A stretch of DNA of 64,000 bases. Origin: Actinomycetes bacterium. GTDB taxonomy: Bacteria; Actinomycetota; Thermoleophilia; RBG-16-64-13. This document shows positions 33,655 through 41,316 of this stretch, one piece after another. The notes under the pieces were generated by a model. That model saw only the letters and a list, made by a program, of their open reading frames with translations, did no database searches and was not told the origin of the DNA. Where the stretch lies: assembly GCA_024637095.1 (NCBI GenBank), contig JAGXFV010000049.1, positions 109,631-173,630 on the forward strand, given 5' to 3'. A program made the translations under genes and the position numbers. Position 1 is the first letter of the stretch. Every line of letters starts with the position of its first letter.

Positions 33655-34590
33655 GTGAAGGGGGAGCCCCGCCCCCTGGTGGGCTACGGGCTGGCCCTGC
33701 TCGCGGCTTTGCTCTGGGCCTTCTCGGGCAATCTGGGCAAGGTGGTGATGAACGGGGAGGTGCAGGCGCTGACCCTGGCTCAGGGGCGAACGCTGGTGGC
33801 TGCCTGCGGATTGGGCCTGTACGTGTGGGCGCGCGGGGACATGCGCATCCGCCTGGCGTCGGGCACCTGGCTATGGATCTTTGTCTTCGGGACCTTCCTT
33901 GGCCTCGTGCAGTTCTCTTATTTCGCGGCCATCGAGCGGATTCAGGTAGCCCCGGCGATCCTGCTGGAGTATCTGGCCCCCGCACTGGTGGTAGCTTTTG
34001 CCTGGGTGTTTCAGGGCCGTCGCCCGTCGCTGCGCACGGTTGCTGCTGTGATGACTGCCCTGCTCGGTTGCGCCCTGGTCGTGCGGGTTTTCGATCCCGG
34101 TTTTCTCGAGCTGTCTTTGCCCGGAATAGGCTTCGGGCTCATGGCGGCGCTTACCTTTGCCGCCTACATCCTGGTGGGCGAACACCTGCAAGAGGAGGTC
34201 CCGGTCGCGGAGCGCTTGTTCCTGGGCTTTGGCGTCGCCCTCCTGGTGCTGCTGCTCCTGCAGCCGCCCTGGCAATTGCCCGCCGCCGTATGGGAGCCAC
34301 GGGCCGTGGGCGGCATCGTCATGGTCGGTCTTTTTGGGACTTTGGCCCCGTTCTCCGCTTTCATGGCATCGCTGGGCTATCTGGACGCGGGTCGAGCGAC
34401 CACCGTCGCGACCATGGAGCCGGTGTTCGCGGGGGTGGTCGCCTTTTTCTGGCTGGGAGAGCGGCTCGGCCCGGTGCAGATCCTGGGTGGGCTCCTGGTG
34501 GTAGCCGCCGTCGTCATCCTGCAAAGGGAAGAGCATAGCCGGCCCGACGATCCCACGCTGGCGGTCTTCGACCCCGAAACCGTGGAGTGA
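33655..34590 (+). CDS. EamA-family (drug/metabolite superfamily) transporter
   Basis: Membrane protein of 311 residues with ten predicted helices and two EamA repeats (LLAALLWAFSGNLGKVVM; FGLMAALTFAAYILVGEHLQE ... TTVATMEPVFAGVVAFFWLGERLG). EamA proteins export or exchange amino acids and other metabolites. It follows the aminotransferase on the same strand and may supply transport for the catabolic block. The start is GTG with a poorly spaced GAGGAG, so the exact start is uncertain. Confidence 0.87.
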   Translation: MKGEPRPLVGYGLALLAALLWAFSGNLGKVVMNGEVQALTLAQGRTLVAACGLGLYVWARGDMRIRLASGTWLWIFVFGTFLGLVQFSYFAAIERIQVAPAILLEYLAPALVVAFAWVFQGRRPSLRTVAAVMTALLGCALVVRVFDPGFLELSLPGIGFGLMAALTFAAYILVGEHLQEEVPVAERLFLGFGVALLVLLLLQPPWQLPAAVWEPRAVGGIVMVGLFGTLAPFSAFMASLGYLDAGRATTVATMEPVFAGVVAFFWLGERLGPVQILGGLLVVAAVVILQREEHSRPDDPTLAVFDPETVE

Positions 34591-34702
34591 GCCGACTAGA
34601 TTTCGACCGCTGGTCGACATCGTTCCCCCGGGAGGCGTCTTTGGACTCAGACCGGATCCCCGCCCTGCGCCGGACCCCCTCGGGGAACTACAAGCTCACG
34701 GA

Positions 34703-34738
34703 GATCTCTCGTTTCGACAAGATTTCTCGCTTCGACAA
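34703..34738. repeat. Imperfect 18-bp tandem repeat upstream of the Lrp gene
   Basis: GATCTCTCGTTTCGACAA is followed directly by GATTTCTCGCTTCGACAA (two differences). It lies in the 247-base gap between the EamA gene and the Lrp-type regulator and could be a paired binding site. Confidence 0.8.
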
Positions 34739-34779
34739 TCAGTTGGGTGATCATCTTCGGCATGTCCTGGATGGCGGCG

Positions 34780-34796
34780 CGTCATGAATAGTGACG
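34780..34796. promoter_or_regulatory. Candidate operator upstream of the Lrp-type regulator
   Basis: Inverted repeat CGTCA-N7-TGACG, about 40 bases before the start codon and upstream of the proposed -10 box. A possible autoregulatory site for the Lrp protein. Confidence 0.35.
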
Positions 34797-34825
34797 ATTA
34801 TATGGCGCAGAGTAACAATTCGTTC

Positions 34826-34831
34826 TAGACT
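34826..34831 (+). promoter_or_regulatory. TANNNT -10 box placed for leaderless transcription
   Basis: TAGACT, identical to the box before the gene at 15702, ends 6 bases before the ATG at 34838. No ribosome site is present. Confidence 0.5.
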
Positions 34832-34837
34832 GACGCT

Positions 34838-35365
34838 ATGGAGAAACGTATCGCATTTGGCTTGAGGGGTCCCCATCGCCGCCCGCCCGCGGATTCCGGT
34901 GGCAGTGACGGCTCCGGATCCGGGGCCATCGAACTCGACGCCACGGACCAGGCGATCATCGAGGCGCTGGGTGAGGACGCGCGAATGTCCTTCTCTGAGA
35001 TCGCCCGCCGGTTGGCGGTCTCGCCCGGCATGGTGCGCAAGCGATATCACCGTCTGGTCGGGGACGGGCTACTCCAGGTCCATGCCATCACCAATCCCCT
35101 GCTCACGGGGCGCAACGTCTGGGCGATGGTGGGGATCAAGGTGGAGGCCGGGCGGCTGCCGGAGGTGGCCGAGGAGATCGCCGCCTTTGAGGAGGTTGTC
35201 TACCTGATCATGGTGGCCGGCTCTCAGGACCTGATGGCCGAGGTCTTCGCCCGTGACCACGCCCACCTACTCGACTTCCTCTCCACTCGTCTGCAGAAAC
35301 TGGAAGCCGTGCGTGAGACCGAGGTGTGGATGAATCTGCGCATCGTCAAGGAGACCTATTTCTAG
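34838..35365 (+). CDS. Lrp/AsnC-family transcriptional regulator
   Basis: Protein of 175 residues with a Gly/Ser-rich N-terminal extension. The AsnC-type HTH follows (LDATDQAIIEALGEDARMSF ... IARRLAVSPGMVRKRYHRL), then the ligand-sensing RAM domain (GRNVWAMVGIKVEAGRLPEVAE ... VYLIMVAGSQDLMAEVFA). Such regulators respond to amino acids. Placement before a saccharopine-dehydrogenase-like and an amine-oxidase gene suggests control of amino-acid catabolism. Confidence 0.92.
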   Translation: MEKRIAFGLRGPHRRPPADSGGSDGSGSGAIELDATDQAIIEALGEDARMSFSEIARRLAVSPGMVRKRYHRLVGDGLLQVHAITNPLLTGRNVWAMVGIKVEAGRLPEVAEEIAAFEEVVYLIMVAGSQDLMAEVFARDHAHLLDFLSTRLQKLEAVRETEVWMNLRIVKETYF

Positions 35366-35427
35366 AGGAGCCCGCTCGGCTCGAGGCCGGGAAACGGGTG
35401 TCACCACGAGAAAGGGAGCGGAAGGAC

Positions 35428-36660
35428 ATGCACGTCTATCTACTGGGGCTTGGAGCTATCGGATTCGTGTTGGGACAGGATCTGGCCCAGAGCAAGGACT
35501 TCGAGCGGGTCACCCTGGCCGACTACAACCCCCACGCCATCGAGCGGGTGCAGGGTAGGCTGGGTATGCTGGACAAGGTGACCTGGCAACAGATCGACGC
35601 CGGCGACCGCGAAGCTTTGGTGGAGGCTTTTGCCGAGGCGGATCTGGTGATCAACGCCCTCGAGCCCAGCTTCAATATCAACGTGATGGAGGCCTGCCTG
35701 CGCTCCGGAACCAACTACATGGATATGGCTCAGGGCGGTCCCCGCTACCTCACGGGCGTACCTGACAGCTTCGAGTTTCTGGGCTGGAGCCGGCAGTTCG
35801 AGGATCTGGGCCTGCTGGGCATTCTGGGAATGGGCATGGATCCGGGGGTTACGAACGTCTTCGCTCGTTACGGGGCCGACCGCATGGACGAGGTCACCTA
35901 CATCGGGGTGCGGGACGGCGATAGCGGCGAGGTTGCCGGTATGGAGGGCAAGTTCTACACGCTCTGGAGCCCGTCCATCGCCATCGAGGAGTGCCTGCTC
36001 CCGGCCATGATCTGGGAGGACGGCGAGTACAAGCGCATCGGCACCTTCGAGGATCCGGAGATCTTCCCCTTCCCCGAGCCGGTGGGGCCGCAGAAGTGCT
36101 ACGTGGTCGATCACGAGGAGGCCAAGACCATTCCCACCTGGCTCCCCGGGATTCAGGAGAAGGGCCTGCGCCGCTGCGACTTCAAGTACTCTCTGGACGA
36201 CGACTTCGTCAACACTCTGAAGGTGCTGGGCAATCTCGGGCTGAACTCGCCCTTTCCTATCAACGTGAAGGGTCAGATGGTCGTGCCTCGCGACGTGGTG
36301 GTGGCTTTGATGCCGAACCCGGCCGAGGTCGAGGGCGTGGCCACGGGATGGGGGTTGATCGGCACACTACTCGAGGGCAAAGTGGGCGGCGAGGAGAAGA
36401 AGCTCTTCTACTACGTCAAGAACTCGTACGAGGCCTGTCGGGAGGAGTTCGGCTCTTCGGCGGTCGCCTACCAGACCGGCCGTCCGCCCGCCGCCATGGC
36501 CGAAGTCTTTGCCCGTGGTGAGCTCACGGTCGGGGGGAAAGCGGTCAGCGGTTGCTACCCCTGCGAAAGCTTCGATCCCGAGCCCATTGTCGAAAACCTG
36601 AAGGCGCACAACATCGTGATGGAGCTCGCCGACTTCACCGACCGGCTGGACGCCCGCTAG
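35428..36660 (+). CDS. Saccharopine dehydrogenase-like NAD(P)-binding oxidoreductase
   Basis: About 410 residues. The N-terminal Rossmann domain begins HVYLLGLGAIGFVLGQDLA, with the saccharopine-dehydrogenase-type LVINALEPSFNINVMEACLRSGTNYMDM motif, and the C-terminal substrate domain holds GMDPGVTNVFARYGAD. Relatives include lysine 6-dehydrogenase and carboxynorspermidine-type enzymes. I start at the ATG at 35428, after GGGAGCGGAAGGA; the track start lies in the upstream gene. The substrate is probably an amino acid or amine. Confidence 0.82.
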   Translation: MHVYLLGLGAIGFVLGQDLAQSKDFERVTLADYNPHAIERVQGRLGMLDKVTWQQIDAGDREALVEAFAEADLVINALEPSFNINVMEACLRSGTNYMDMAQGGPRYLTGVPDSFEFLGWSRQFEDLGLLGILGMGMDPGVTNVFARYGADRMDEVTYIGVRDGDSGEVAGMEGKFYTLWSPSIAIEECLLPAMIWEDGEYKRIGTFEDPEIFPFPEPVGPQKCYVVDHEEAKTIPTWLPGIQEKGLRRCDFKYSLDDDFVNTLKVLGNLGLNSPFPINVKGQMVVPRDVVVALMPNPAEVEGVATGWGLIGTLLEGKVGGEEKKLFYYVKNSYEACREEFGSSAVAYQTGRPPAAMAEVFARGELTVGGKAVSGCYPCESFDPEPIVENLKAHNIVMELADFTDRLDAR

Positions 36661-36724
36661 TCACATTGGAGCGGGCGGGCGCCTTTGCACATTCGGTGCC
36701 CGTCGGTGCGGCGCCGGCCACTGG

Positions 36725-38128
36725 GTGGCCGCTTTGAGCAAGCGCGAAGGCTACCGCGGCCTCAACCTCTGGCACGACACCAGCGGCGAGGCTTTCGAGG
36801 CGCGGCCGCGGTTGCCCGGGAGCCGCGAGGTGGACGTCGCCATCGTCGGTGCCGGCTATACGGGCCTCTGGACCGCCTACTACCTGAAGCGGGCCGACCC
36901 CACCGTGCGCGTGTGCGTAATCGAGCGCGAGGTGGCGGGTTTCGGGGCCTCCGGCCGGAACGGGGGCTGGTGCTCCTCCCTCTTTGCCACCCCGCGAGAG
37001 AAGCTGGTGGAATTGGGCGGACGTTCCGGAGCGGTCGCCATGCAGCGGGCGATGTTCGAGACCGTTTTCGAAGTGGGTCGGGTGGCCGGGCGCGAGGGCA
37101 TCGACTGTGACTATCGGCGGGGCGGCTGTCTCCTTTTCGCCCGCAATCCTTCTCAGCGAGAGCGCCTGCGGACCGAGGTCGAACATGAACGTTCCTGGGG
37201 CTTCGGTGAGGATGACTATCGTTGGCTGTCCCCAGAGGAAGCCGCCCGGCGCATAGGGGTTCGCGGCAATCTGGGTGCTCTTTTCACCCCTCACTGCGCC
37301 CGGGTGCACCCGGCCAAACTGGTCCGCGGTCTGGCCCGTGCGGTCGAGAGACTGGGCGTTCCCATCTACGAGCGTACCGAGGTGACTCAGATCGGGCCCG
37401 GGAGGGCGTGGACGCCGCACGGAGTGGTCGCGGCCGAAGTGGTGGTTCGCGCCACGGAGAGCTTCACCGTGGGATTTCCCGGGGAGCGGCGTTCCCTGTT
37501 GCCGGTCTACTCCTTGATGGTGGCTACCGAGCCACTCGAACCCGACCTTTGGGAGGCGATCGGCTGGGAAGGCGAGGAGTGCTGGAGCGACGGGCGGCAT
37601 CTCTTGGTCTACCTCAGCCGGACTGCGGACGGGCGAATCGCCTTGGGGGGGCGCGGCGCCCCTTACCACTTCGGCTCGCGGATGGCACCCCGCTTCGACC
37701 GCGACGAACGCGTGGCCGCCATGCTCCGGAGGGCGCTTGCCGAACTGCTGCCCGAGACCCGACAATATCGCCTGACTCACCATTGGGGCGGCGCCGTGGC
37801 GCTGCCCCGGGACTGGGTGACCTCGGTTGGGCTGGATCGGTCCAGCGGATTGGGCTGGGCGGGAGGCTACGTCGGTGACGGGGTCTCCACCACGAACCTG
37901 GCGGGCCGGACGCTGGCCGACATAATTCTCCGGCGGGAGTCGGAACTGGTCCATCTACCCTGGGTGGGTCACCATTCCCGCCGCTGGGAACCAGAGCCTC
38001 TCCGCTGGCTGGGCGTCAACGCTGTCATGAAGGGGTTGGCGGACCAGGACAACGCGGAAGAACGGAGCGGCGCCGGCTCCCCGCTCTTCCGGCTGACGGA
38101 GAGGCTCGCCGCCCGCCCCGGTCACTGA
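36725..38128 (+). CDS. FAD-dependent amine/amino-acid oxidoreductase (DAO family)
   Basis: Protein of 467 residues. The FAD-binding GxGxxG is DVAIVGAGYTGLWTAYYL, followed by FGASGRNGGWCSSLF, as in gamma-glutamylputrescine oxidase-like and glycine-oxidase-like enzymes. The C-terminal FAD contact is GWAGGYVGDGVSTTNLAGRTLADII. It would oxidise an amine or amino acid to an imine or aldehyde. It ends the catabolic block and may feed aldehydes to MmsA-like steps, though this is inference. Confidence 0.87.
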   Translation: MAALSKREGYRGLNLWHDTSGEAFEARPRLPGSREVDVAIVGAGYTGLWTAYYLKRADPTVRVCVIEREVAGFGASGRNGGWCSSLFATPREKLVELGGRSGAVAMQRAMFETVFEVGRVAGREGIDCDYRRGGCLLFARNPSQRERLRTEVEHERSWGFGEDDYRWLSPEEAARRIGVRGNLGALFTPHCARVHPAKLVRGLARAVERLGVPIYERTEVTQIGPGRAWTPHGVVAAEVVVRATESFTVGFPGERRSLLPVYSLMVATEPLEPDLWEAIGWEGEECWSDGRHLLVYLSRTADGRIALGGRGAPYHFGSRMAPRFDRDERVAAMLRRALAELLPETRQYRLTHHWGGAVALPRDWVTSVGLDRSSGLGWAGGYVGDGVSTTNLAGRTLADIILRRESELVHLPWVGHHSRRWEPEPLRWLGVNAVMKGLADQDNAEERSGAGSPLFRLTERLAARPGH

Positions 38129-38185
38129 TCGCTCACCCGCTAGCGAAGTGCCCCTTTGCGACCTAGGGCTGCGTCCGCTTCCCGC

Positions 38186-38437
38186 CTATTCTTCCTCGTT
38201 CCCGTTCTCCAGCCGCTCTCTGAGGTCCTGGAAATCTCGCTCCAGGCGCCGGTAATCGCGTTCGGCAACGCTCAGCTCTTCCTGAAAGGCGCTGGTGTCC
38301 AGTTCGGTGACGTGACCCGACAGACACTCGACCCGGTGGTGCCTCTTGAGCCAGCCCAGAGTCTTGCGCGACACTTGACCGCATTCCGGGCAGGTGATTT
38401 CCACCCAGACGTTGTCGAAGCCGCCCATTGCTCCCAT
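38186..38437 (-). CDS. Small zinc-ribbon, coiled-coil protein
   Basis: Protein of 83 residues. One CxxC (ITCPECGQVSRKTLGWLKRHHRVEC) with later Cys and His could form a zinc ribbon; the C-terminal half is a charged helix (AERDYRRLERDFQDLRERLE), likely coiled coil. The ATG directly follows the paaK stop (TAGATG), so it is probably co-translated with paaK. Function unknown. Confidence 0.6.
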   Translation of the reverse strand: MGAMGGFDNVWVEITCPECGQVSRKTLGWLKRHHRVECLSGHVTELDTSAFQEELSVAERDYRRLERDFQDLRERLENGNEEE

Positions 38438-39787
38438 CTAGAGTGCCCGGCGGTCGATGACGCGCTGCGACTTGCCCTCGCTGCGCTCGATGCTGCCCGG
38501 CTCTTGGAGGACCACGTCGGTGGTGACGCCGATCAGGTCCTTGATGTTCTTGCGGATGCGGTCGCGCAGCTCCACCAGGACGTGGTACTCGTGGATGACC
38601 TCTTCCTCGTCCAGGCTGAGCACGGCTTCCTTGGCCTCCTTGTAAACTCTCGGGCTGATCTCGACCTGCACCTCGAGCTGGTCCATTGAGCCCTTGCGGT
38701 CCACCACCAAGCGGTAGTGGGGCTCCACCAGTTTCTCCATCAGAAGGACTGATTCGATCTGAGTGGGGAAGACGTTTACACCGCGGATAATGAGCATGTC
38801 GTCGCTGCGTCCGGAGACGCGAGCCATGCGTACCGTGGTGCGGCCGCAATCGCAGGGCTCTTCTATCAGCCGGCTGATGTCACCGGTGCGGTAGCGGATG
38901 AGGGGGATTCCCTCCTTGGAGAGGGTGGTGATCACCAACTCGCCCTGCTCGCCCGCCGGGAGCACCTCGCGGGTATCCGGGTCGATGATTTCGGGATAGA
39001 AGTGGTCTTCGTTCACGTGAAGGCCGCTCTGCGCCTCCAAGCATTCGAAACTGACGCCGGGACCGGTGATCTCGGAAAGACCGTAGATGTCCAGCGCCTT
39101 GATGTTCAGTTTGGCTTGGATCTCGCGGCGCATTTCCTCAGACCAGGGCTCCGCCCCAAAGACGCCGACGCGCAGGGGCAGGTTGGGTAGATCGACTCCC
39201 ATCTCCGCCGCCACGTCCGCGATGTACAGGGCGAAGGAAGGCGTCGAACAGAGCACGTTGGATCCGTAGTCCTGCAGCAGCATCAGCTGCTTTTTGGTGT
39301 TGCCGCCCGAGATGGGCACCACGGCTGAGCCGATGAGTTCCGAGCCGTAGTGGGCGCCCAGTCCCCCGGTGAAGAGCCCGTAGCCGTACGCGTTCTGCAC
39401 CACGTCGTCTTTGTTGGTGCCCGCACCGGTCAAGGTCCGCGCCATGCATTCCGCCCAGACCGCGATGTCCTTGCGGGTGTAGCCCACGGTCGTGGGTTTG
39501 CCCGTGGTCCCCGAAGAAGCGTGGATCCGGATAATCTCGCGCATCGGCGCCGCGAACATGCCGAATGGGTACTGGTCGCGCAGGTCGCGCTTGTAGGTGA
39601 AAGGAAGCTTCGCCAGGTCGTCTATCGACTCCAGCCGACTGACCTCGACCCCGTTTTCGTTGAAGAGATCTCGGTAAAAGGAGACGTTGTCGTAGGCTCG
39701 GTTCACGACCTCGGCCAAACGCGCGCTCTGCAGACGGCGCAGTTCATCCCGCTCCATCGTCTCGTGCTGCTGATCCCAAATGGGCAC
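38438..39787 (-). CDS. paaK: Phenylacetate-CoA ligase
   Basis: Adenylate-forming ligase of 449 residues that joins aryl-acetates to CoA. Motifs: [17 protein letters not shown] (P-loop-like), [42 protein letters not shown] and the C-terminal [20 protein letters not shown]. It lies on the same strand as iorA and iorB, which make aryl-acetyl-CoA from aryl-pyruvates, so PaaK may recapture free acids or run the pathway reversibly for energy. Confidence 0.94.
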   Translation of the reverse strand: MPIWDQQHETMERDELRRLQSARLAEVVNRAYDNVSFYRDLFNENGVEVSRLESIDDLAKLPFTYKRDLRDQYPFGMFAAPMREIIRIHASSGTTGKPTTVGYTRKDIAVWAECMARTLTGAGTNKDDVVQNAYGYGLFTGGLGAHYGSELIGSAVVPISGGNTKKQLMLLQDYGSNVLCSTPSFALYIADVAAEMGVDLPNLPLRVGVFGAEPWSEEMRREIQAKLNIKALDIYGLSEITGPGVSFECLEAQSGLHVNEDHFYPEIIDPDTREVLPAGEQGELVITTLSKEGIPLIRYRTGDISRLIEEPCDCGRTTVRMARVSGRSDDMLIIRGVNVFPTQIESVLLMEKLVEPHYRLVVDRKGSMDQLEVQVEISPRVYKEAKEAVLSLDEEEVIHEYHVLVELRDRIRKNIKDLIGVTTDVVLQEPGSIERSEGKSQRVIDRRAL

Positions 39788-39949
39788 GGTTCCCCCTTCT
39801 TAGGTCTTATGCCTGCGCGACGGCGTTGGCCGGGGCGGCGCATAGCGAGAAGCACCCATTATAGGATGGCGCCTCGCCGGGAGACCAGTTTCGCTCAGGG
39901 GGGCCAAGCAGGCCCATCCTCTGTTGTGCCCCGGTGCTGCGGCTCGGTC

Positions 39950-40117
39950 ATGTTCGCGGCCGACCTACTGCTAGCGCTGGCAGTACTGGCGCTGCTCGGC
40001 GGGTGCGGAGCGGGCTATGAGTGGAACGCCGAGGGGCAGATGTCGTTCAGTACGCATTCAGGGCAATCCGGACGACGCGCGGAGCAGACGGCGCGCCCAT
40101 GGTCGATCAGCAGGTAG
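39950..40117 (+). CDS. Questionable small lipoprotein-like ORF
   Basis: 55 codons starting MFAADLLLALAVLALLGGCG, which reads as a lipoprotein signal with lipobox LGGC. Its 3' half runs antisense through the end of nth, and no ribosome site is clear. It may be chance or the remnant of a gene. It lies in the otherwise empty 227-base gap between paaK and nth. Confidence 0.2.
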   Translation: MFAADLLLALAVLALLGGCGAGYEWNAEGQMSFSTHSGQSGRRAEQTARPWSISR

Positions 40118-40689
40118 GTGATGTCCCGGCGCTTGTCGCGAGGCACCACCTCGAGCAACTCCTGCTCGGTGGTCTGGGGGTTCTTGCCGGAGCCCAATCC
40201 GAGTCTCTCGGCCAGACGGTGCACGTGGGTGTCCACCGCGATGCCCGAGTCCGGATCCTTGGCAAAGGCTTCTGGGTCGATGTTCTGCAGCACCACGTTC
40301 GCCGTCTTGCGGGCGACTCCCGGCAGGGTGAGCAGGTCTTTCATGTTGTGCGGCACCCGCCCGTCGTACTCGCTGAGCAGCTTCTGGGCGGCTCCCAGCA
40401 CGCTCTTCGTCTTGTTGCGGAAGAACCCGGTTTGGTGGATGTCCTGCTCGAATTCGGCAGGATCGGCGGCGGCGTAGTCCTCGATTGATCGATACTTCTC
40501 GAAGAGGGTGCCGGTGACCTCGTTCACCTTCTTGTCCGTGGCCTGCGCAGACAAGATGACCGCGACCAGCAGTTCCCAGTCGCTCCGGTAGCCGAGCGCC
40601 GTCCGTTTCTGTTCGTACTCGCGGTCGAGGCGCAGGAGCACGGTCTCGGCCTGTTGCCTGCGCCACTTCTTGGCTTTCATCCTGGCCAT
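40015..40689 (-). CDS. nth: Endonuclease III (DNA glycosylase/AP lyase)
   Basis: Base-excision repair enzyme of 224 residues for oxidised pyrimidines. It has the helix-hairpin-helix with catalytic Lys (LPGVARKTANVVLQ), the catalytic Asp (GIAVDTHVHRLAERLG) and the C-terminal 4Fe-4S loop CX6CX2CX5C (CSARRPDCPECVLNDIC). It lies inside the iorAB-paaK gene run, 15 bases after iorB, although the function is unrelated. Confidence 0.95.
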   Translation of the reverse strand: MARMKAKKWRRQQAETVLLRLDREYEQKRTALGYRSDWELLVAVILSAQATDKKVNEVTGTLFEKYRSIEDYAAADPAEFEQDIHQTGFFRNKTKSVLGAAQKLLSEYDGRVPHNMKDLLTLPGVARKTANVVLQNIDPEAFAKDPDSGIAVDTHVHRLAERLGLGSGKNPQTTEQELLEVVPRDKRRDITYLLIDHGRAVCSARRPDCPECVLNDICPSAFHS

Positions 40690-40704
40690 GCTCGGCTACC
40701 GCCC

Positions 40705-41313
40705 TTAAACTTGCCCTGCCTGCCGGCCGAGTTCGAAGGCTCGGCGGTTGGCCGCTACCGTCCGTGGAGGGACGTTCTCTTTGATCACCGAGATCCAGGC
40801 CTCCTCGGAGAAGGTCAGGTGAACCGAGACCGCGCCCAGCAGCACCACGTTTGCCGTCCTGGTGTTGCCTACCTGCTCGGCGAGCGCGTTGCCGTCCACC
40901 GGCAGCGACCTCTCCCAGGACGACTCTATCCGCTCCCTGACGTCCCCGGGATACTCGGCGAAGCCGGCGGCCACCGTGCTCGGGTTGATCCGCAGGAGGT
41001 TGTAGATGAGCAGCCCCCCGGGACGCAACCAGTGCAGGTATCGTAGAGCCTCCAGCATCTCGAATGAGAGCAGCAGATCGGCCGACCCGGCACTCACCAG
41101 GGGAGAGGCGACTTGGCGTCCAAAACGCAGATGGCTGACCACACTGCCGCCCCGTTGACTCATCCCCACGACGTCGTTTTGCTTGACGTCGTAGCCCTCG
41201 GCCAAAGCCACCTGGCTGAGCAGGTGGGTCGCCGTGATCACACCCTGTCCGCCGACCCCCGCCACCAGCAGGTTGGTGGTCTTTGTGGCTGTTTCCTGCG
41301 TCTTTCCCACCAT
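40705..41313 (-). CDS. iorB: Indolepyruvate:ferredoxin oxidoreductase, beta subunit
   Basis: Beta (gamma-type) subunit of 202 residues with NLLVAGVGGQGVITATHLLSQ and VVGMSQRGGSVVSHLRFG. It works with IorA to oxidise aryl-pyruvates to aryl-acetyl-CoA, reducing ferredoxin. It starts 3 bases after iorA and is followed by nth. Confidence 0.93.
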   Translation of the reverse strand: MVGKTQETATKTTNLLVAGVGGQGVITATHLLSQVALAEGYDVKQNDVVGMSQRGGSVVSHLRFGRQVASPLVSAGSADLLLSFEMLEALRYLHWLRPGGLLIYNLLRINPSTVAAGFAEYPGDVRERIESSWERSLPVDGNALAEQVGNTRTANVVLLGAVSVHLTFSEEAWISVIKENVPPRTVAANRRAFELGRQAGQV

Positions 41314-41316
41314 CCC

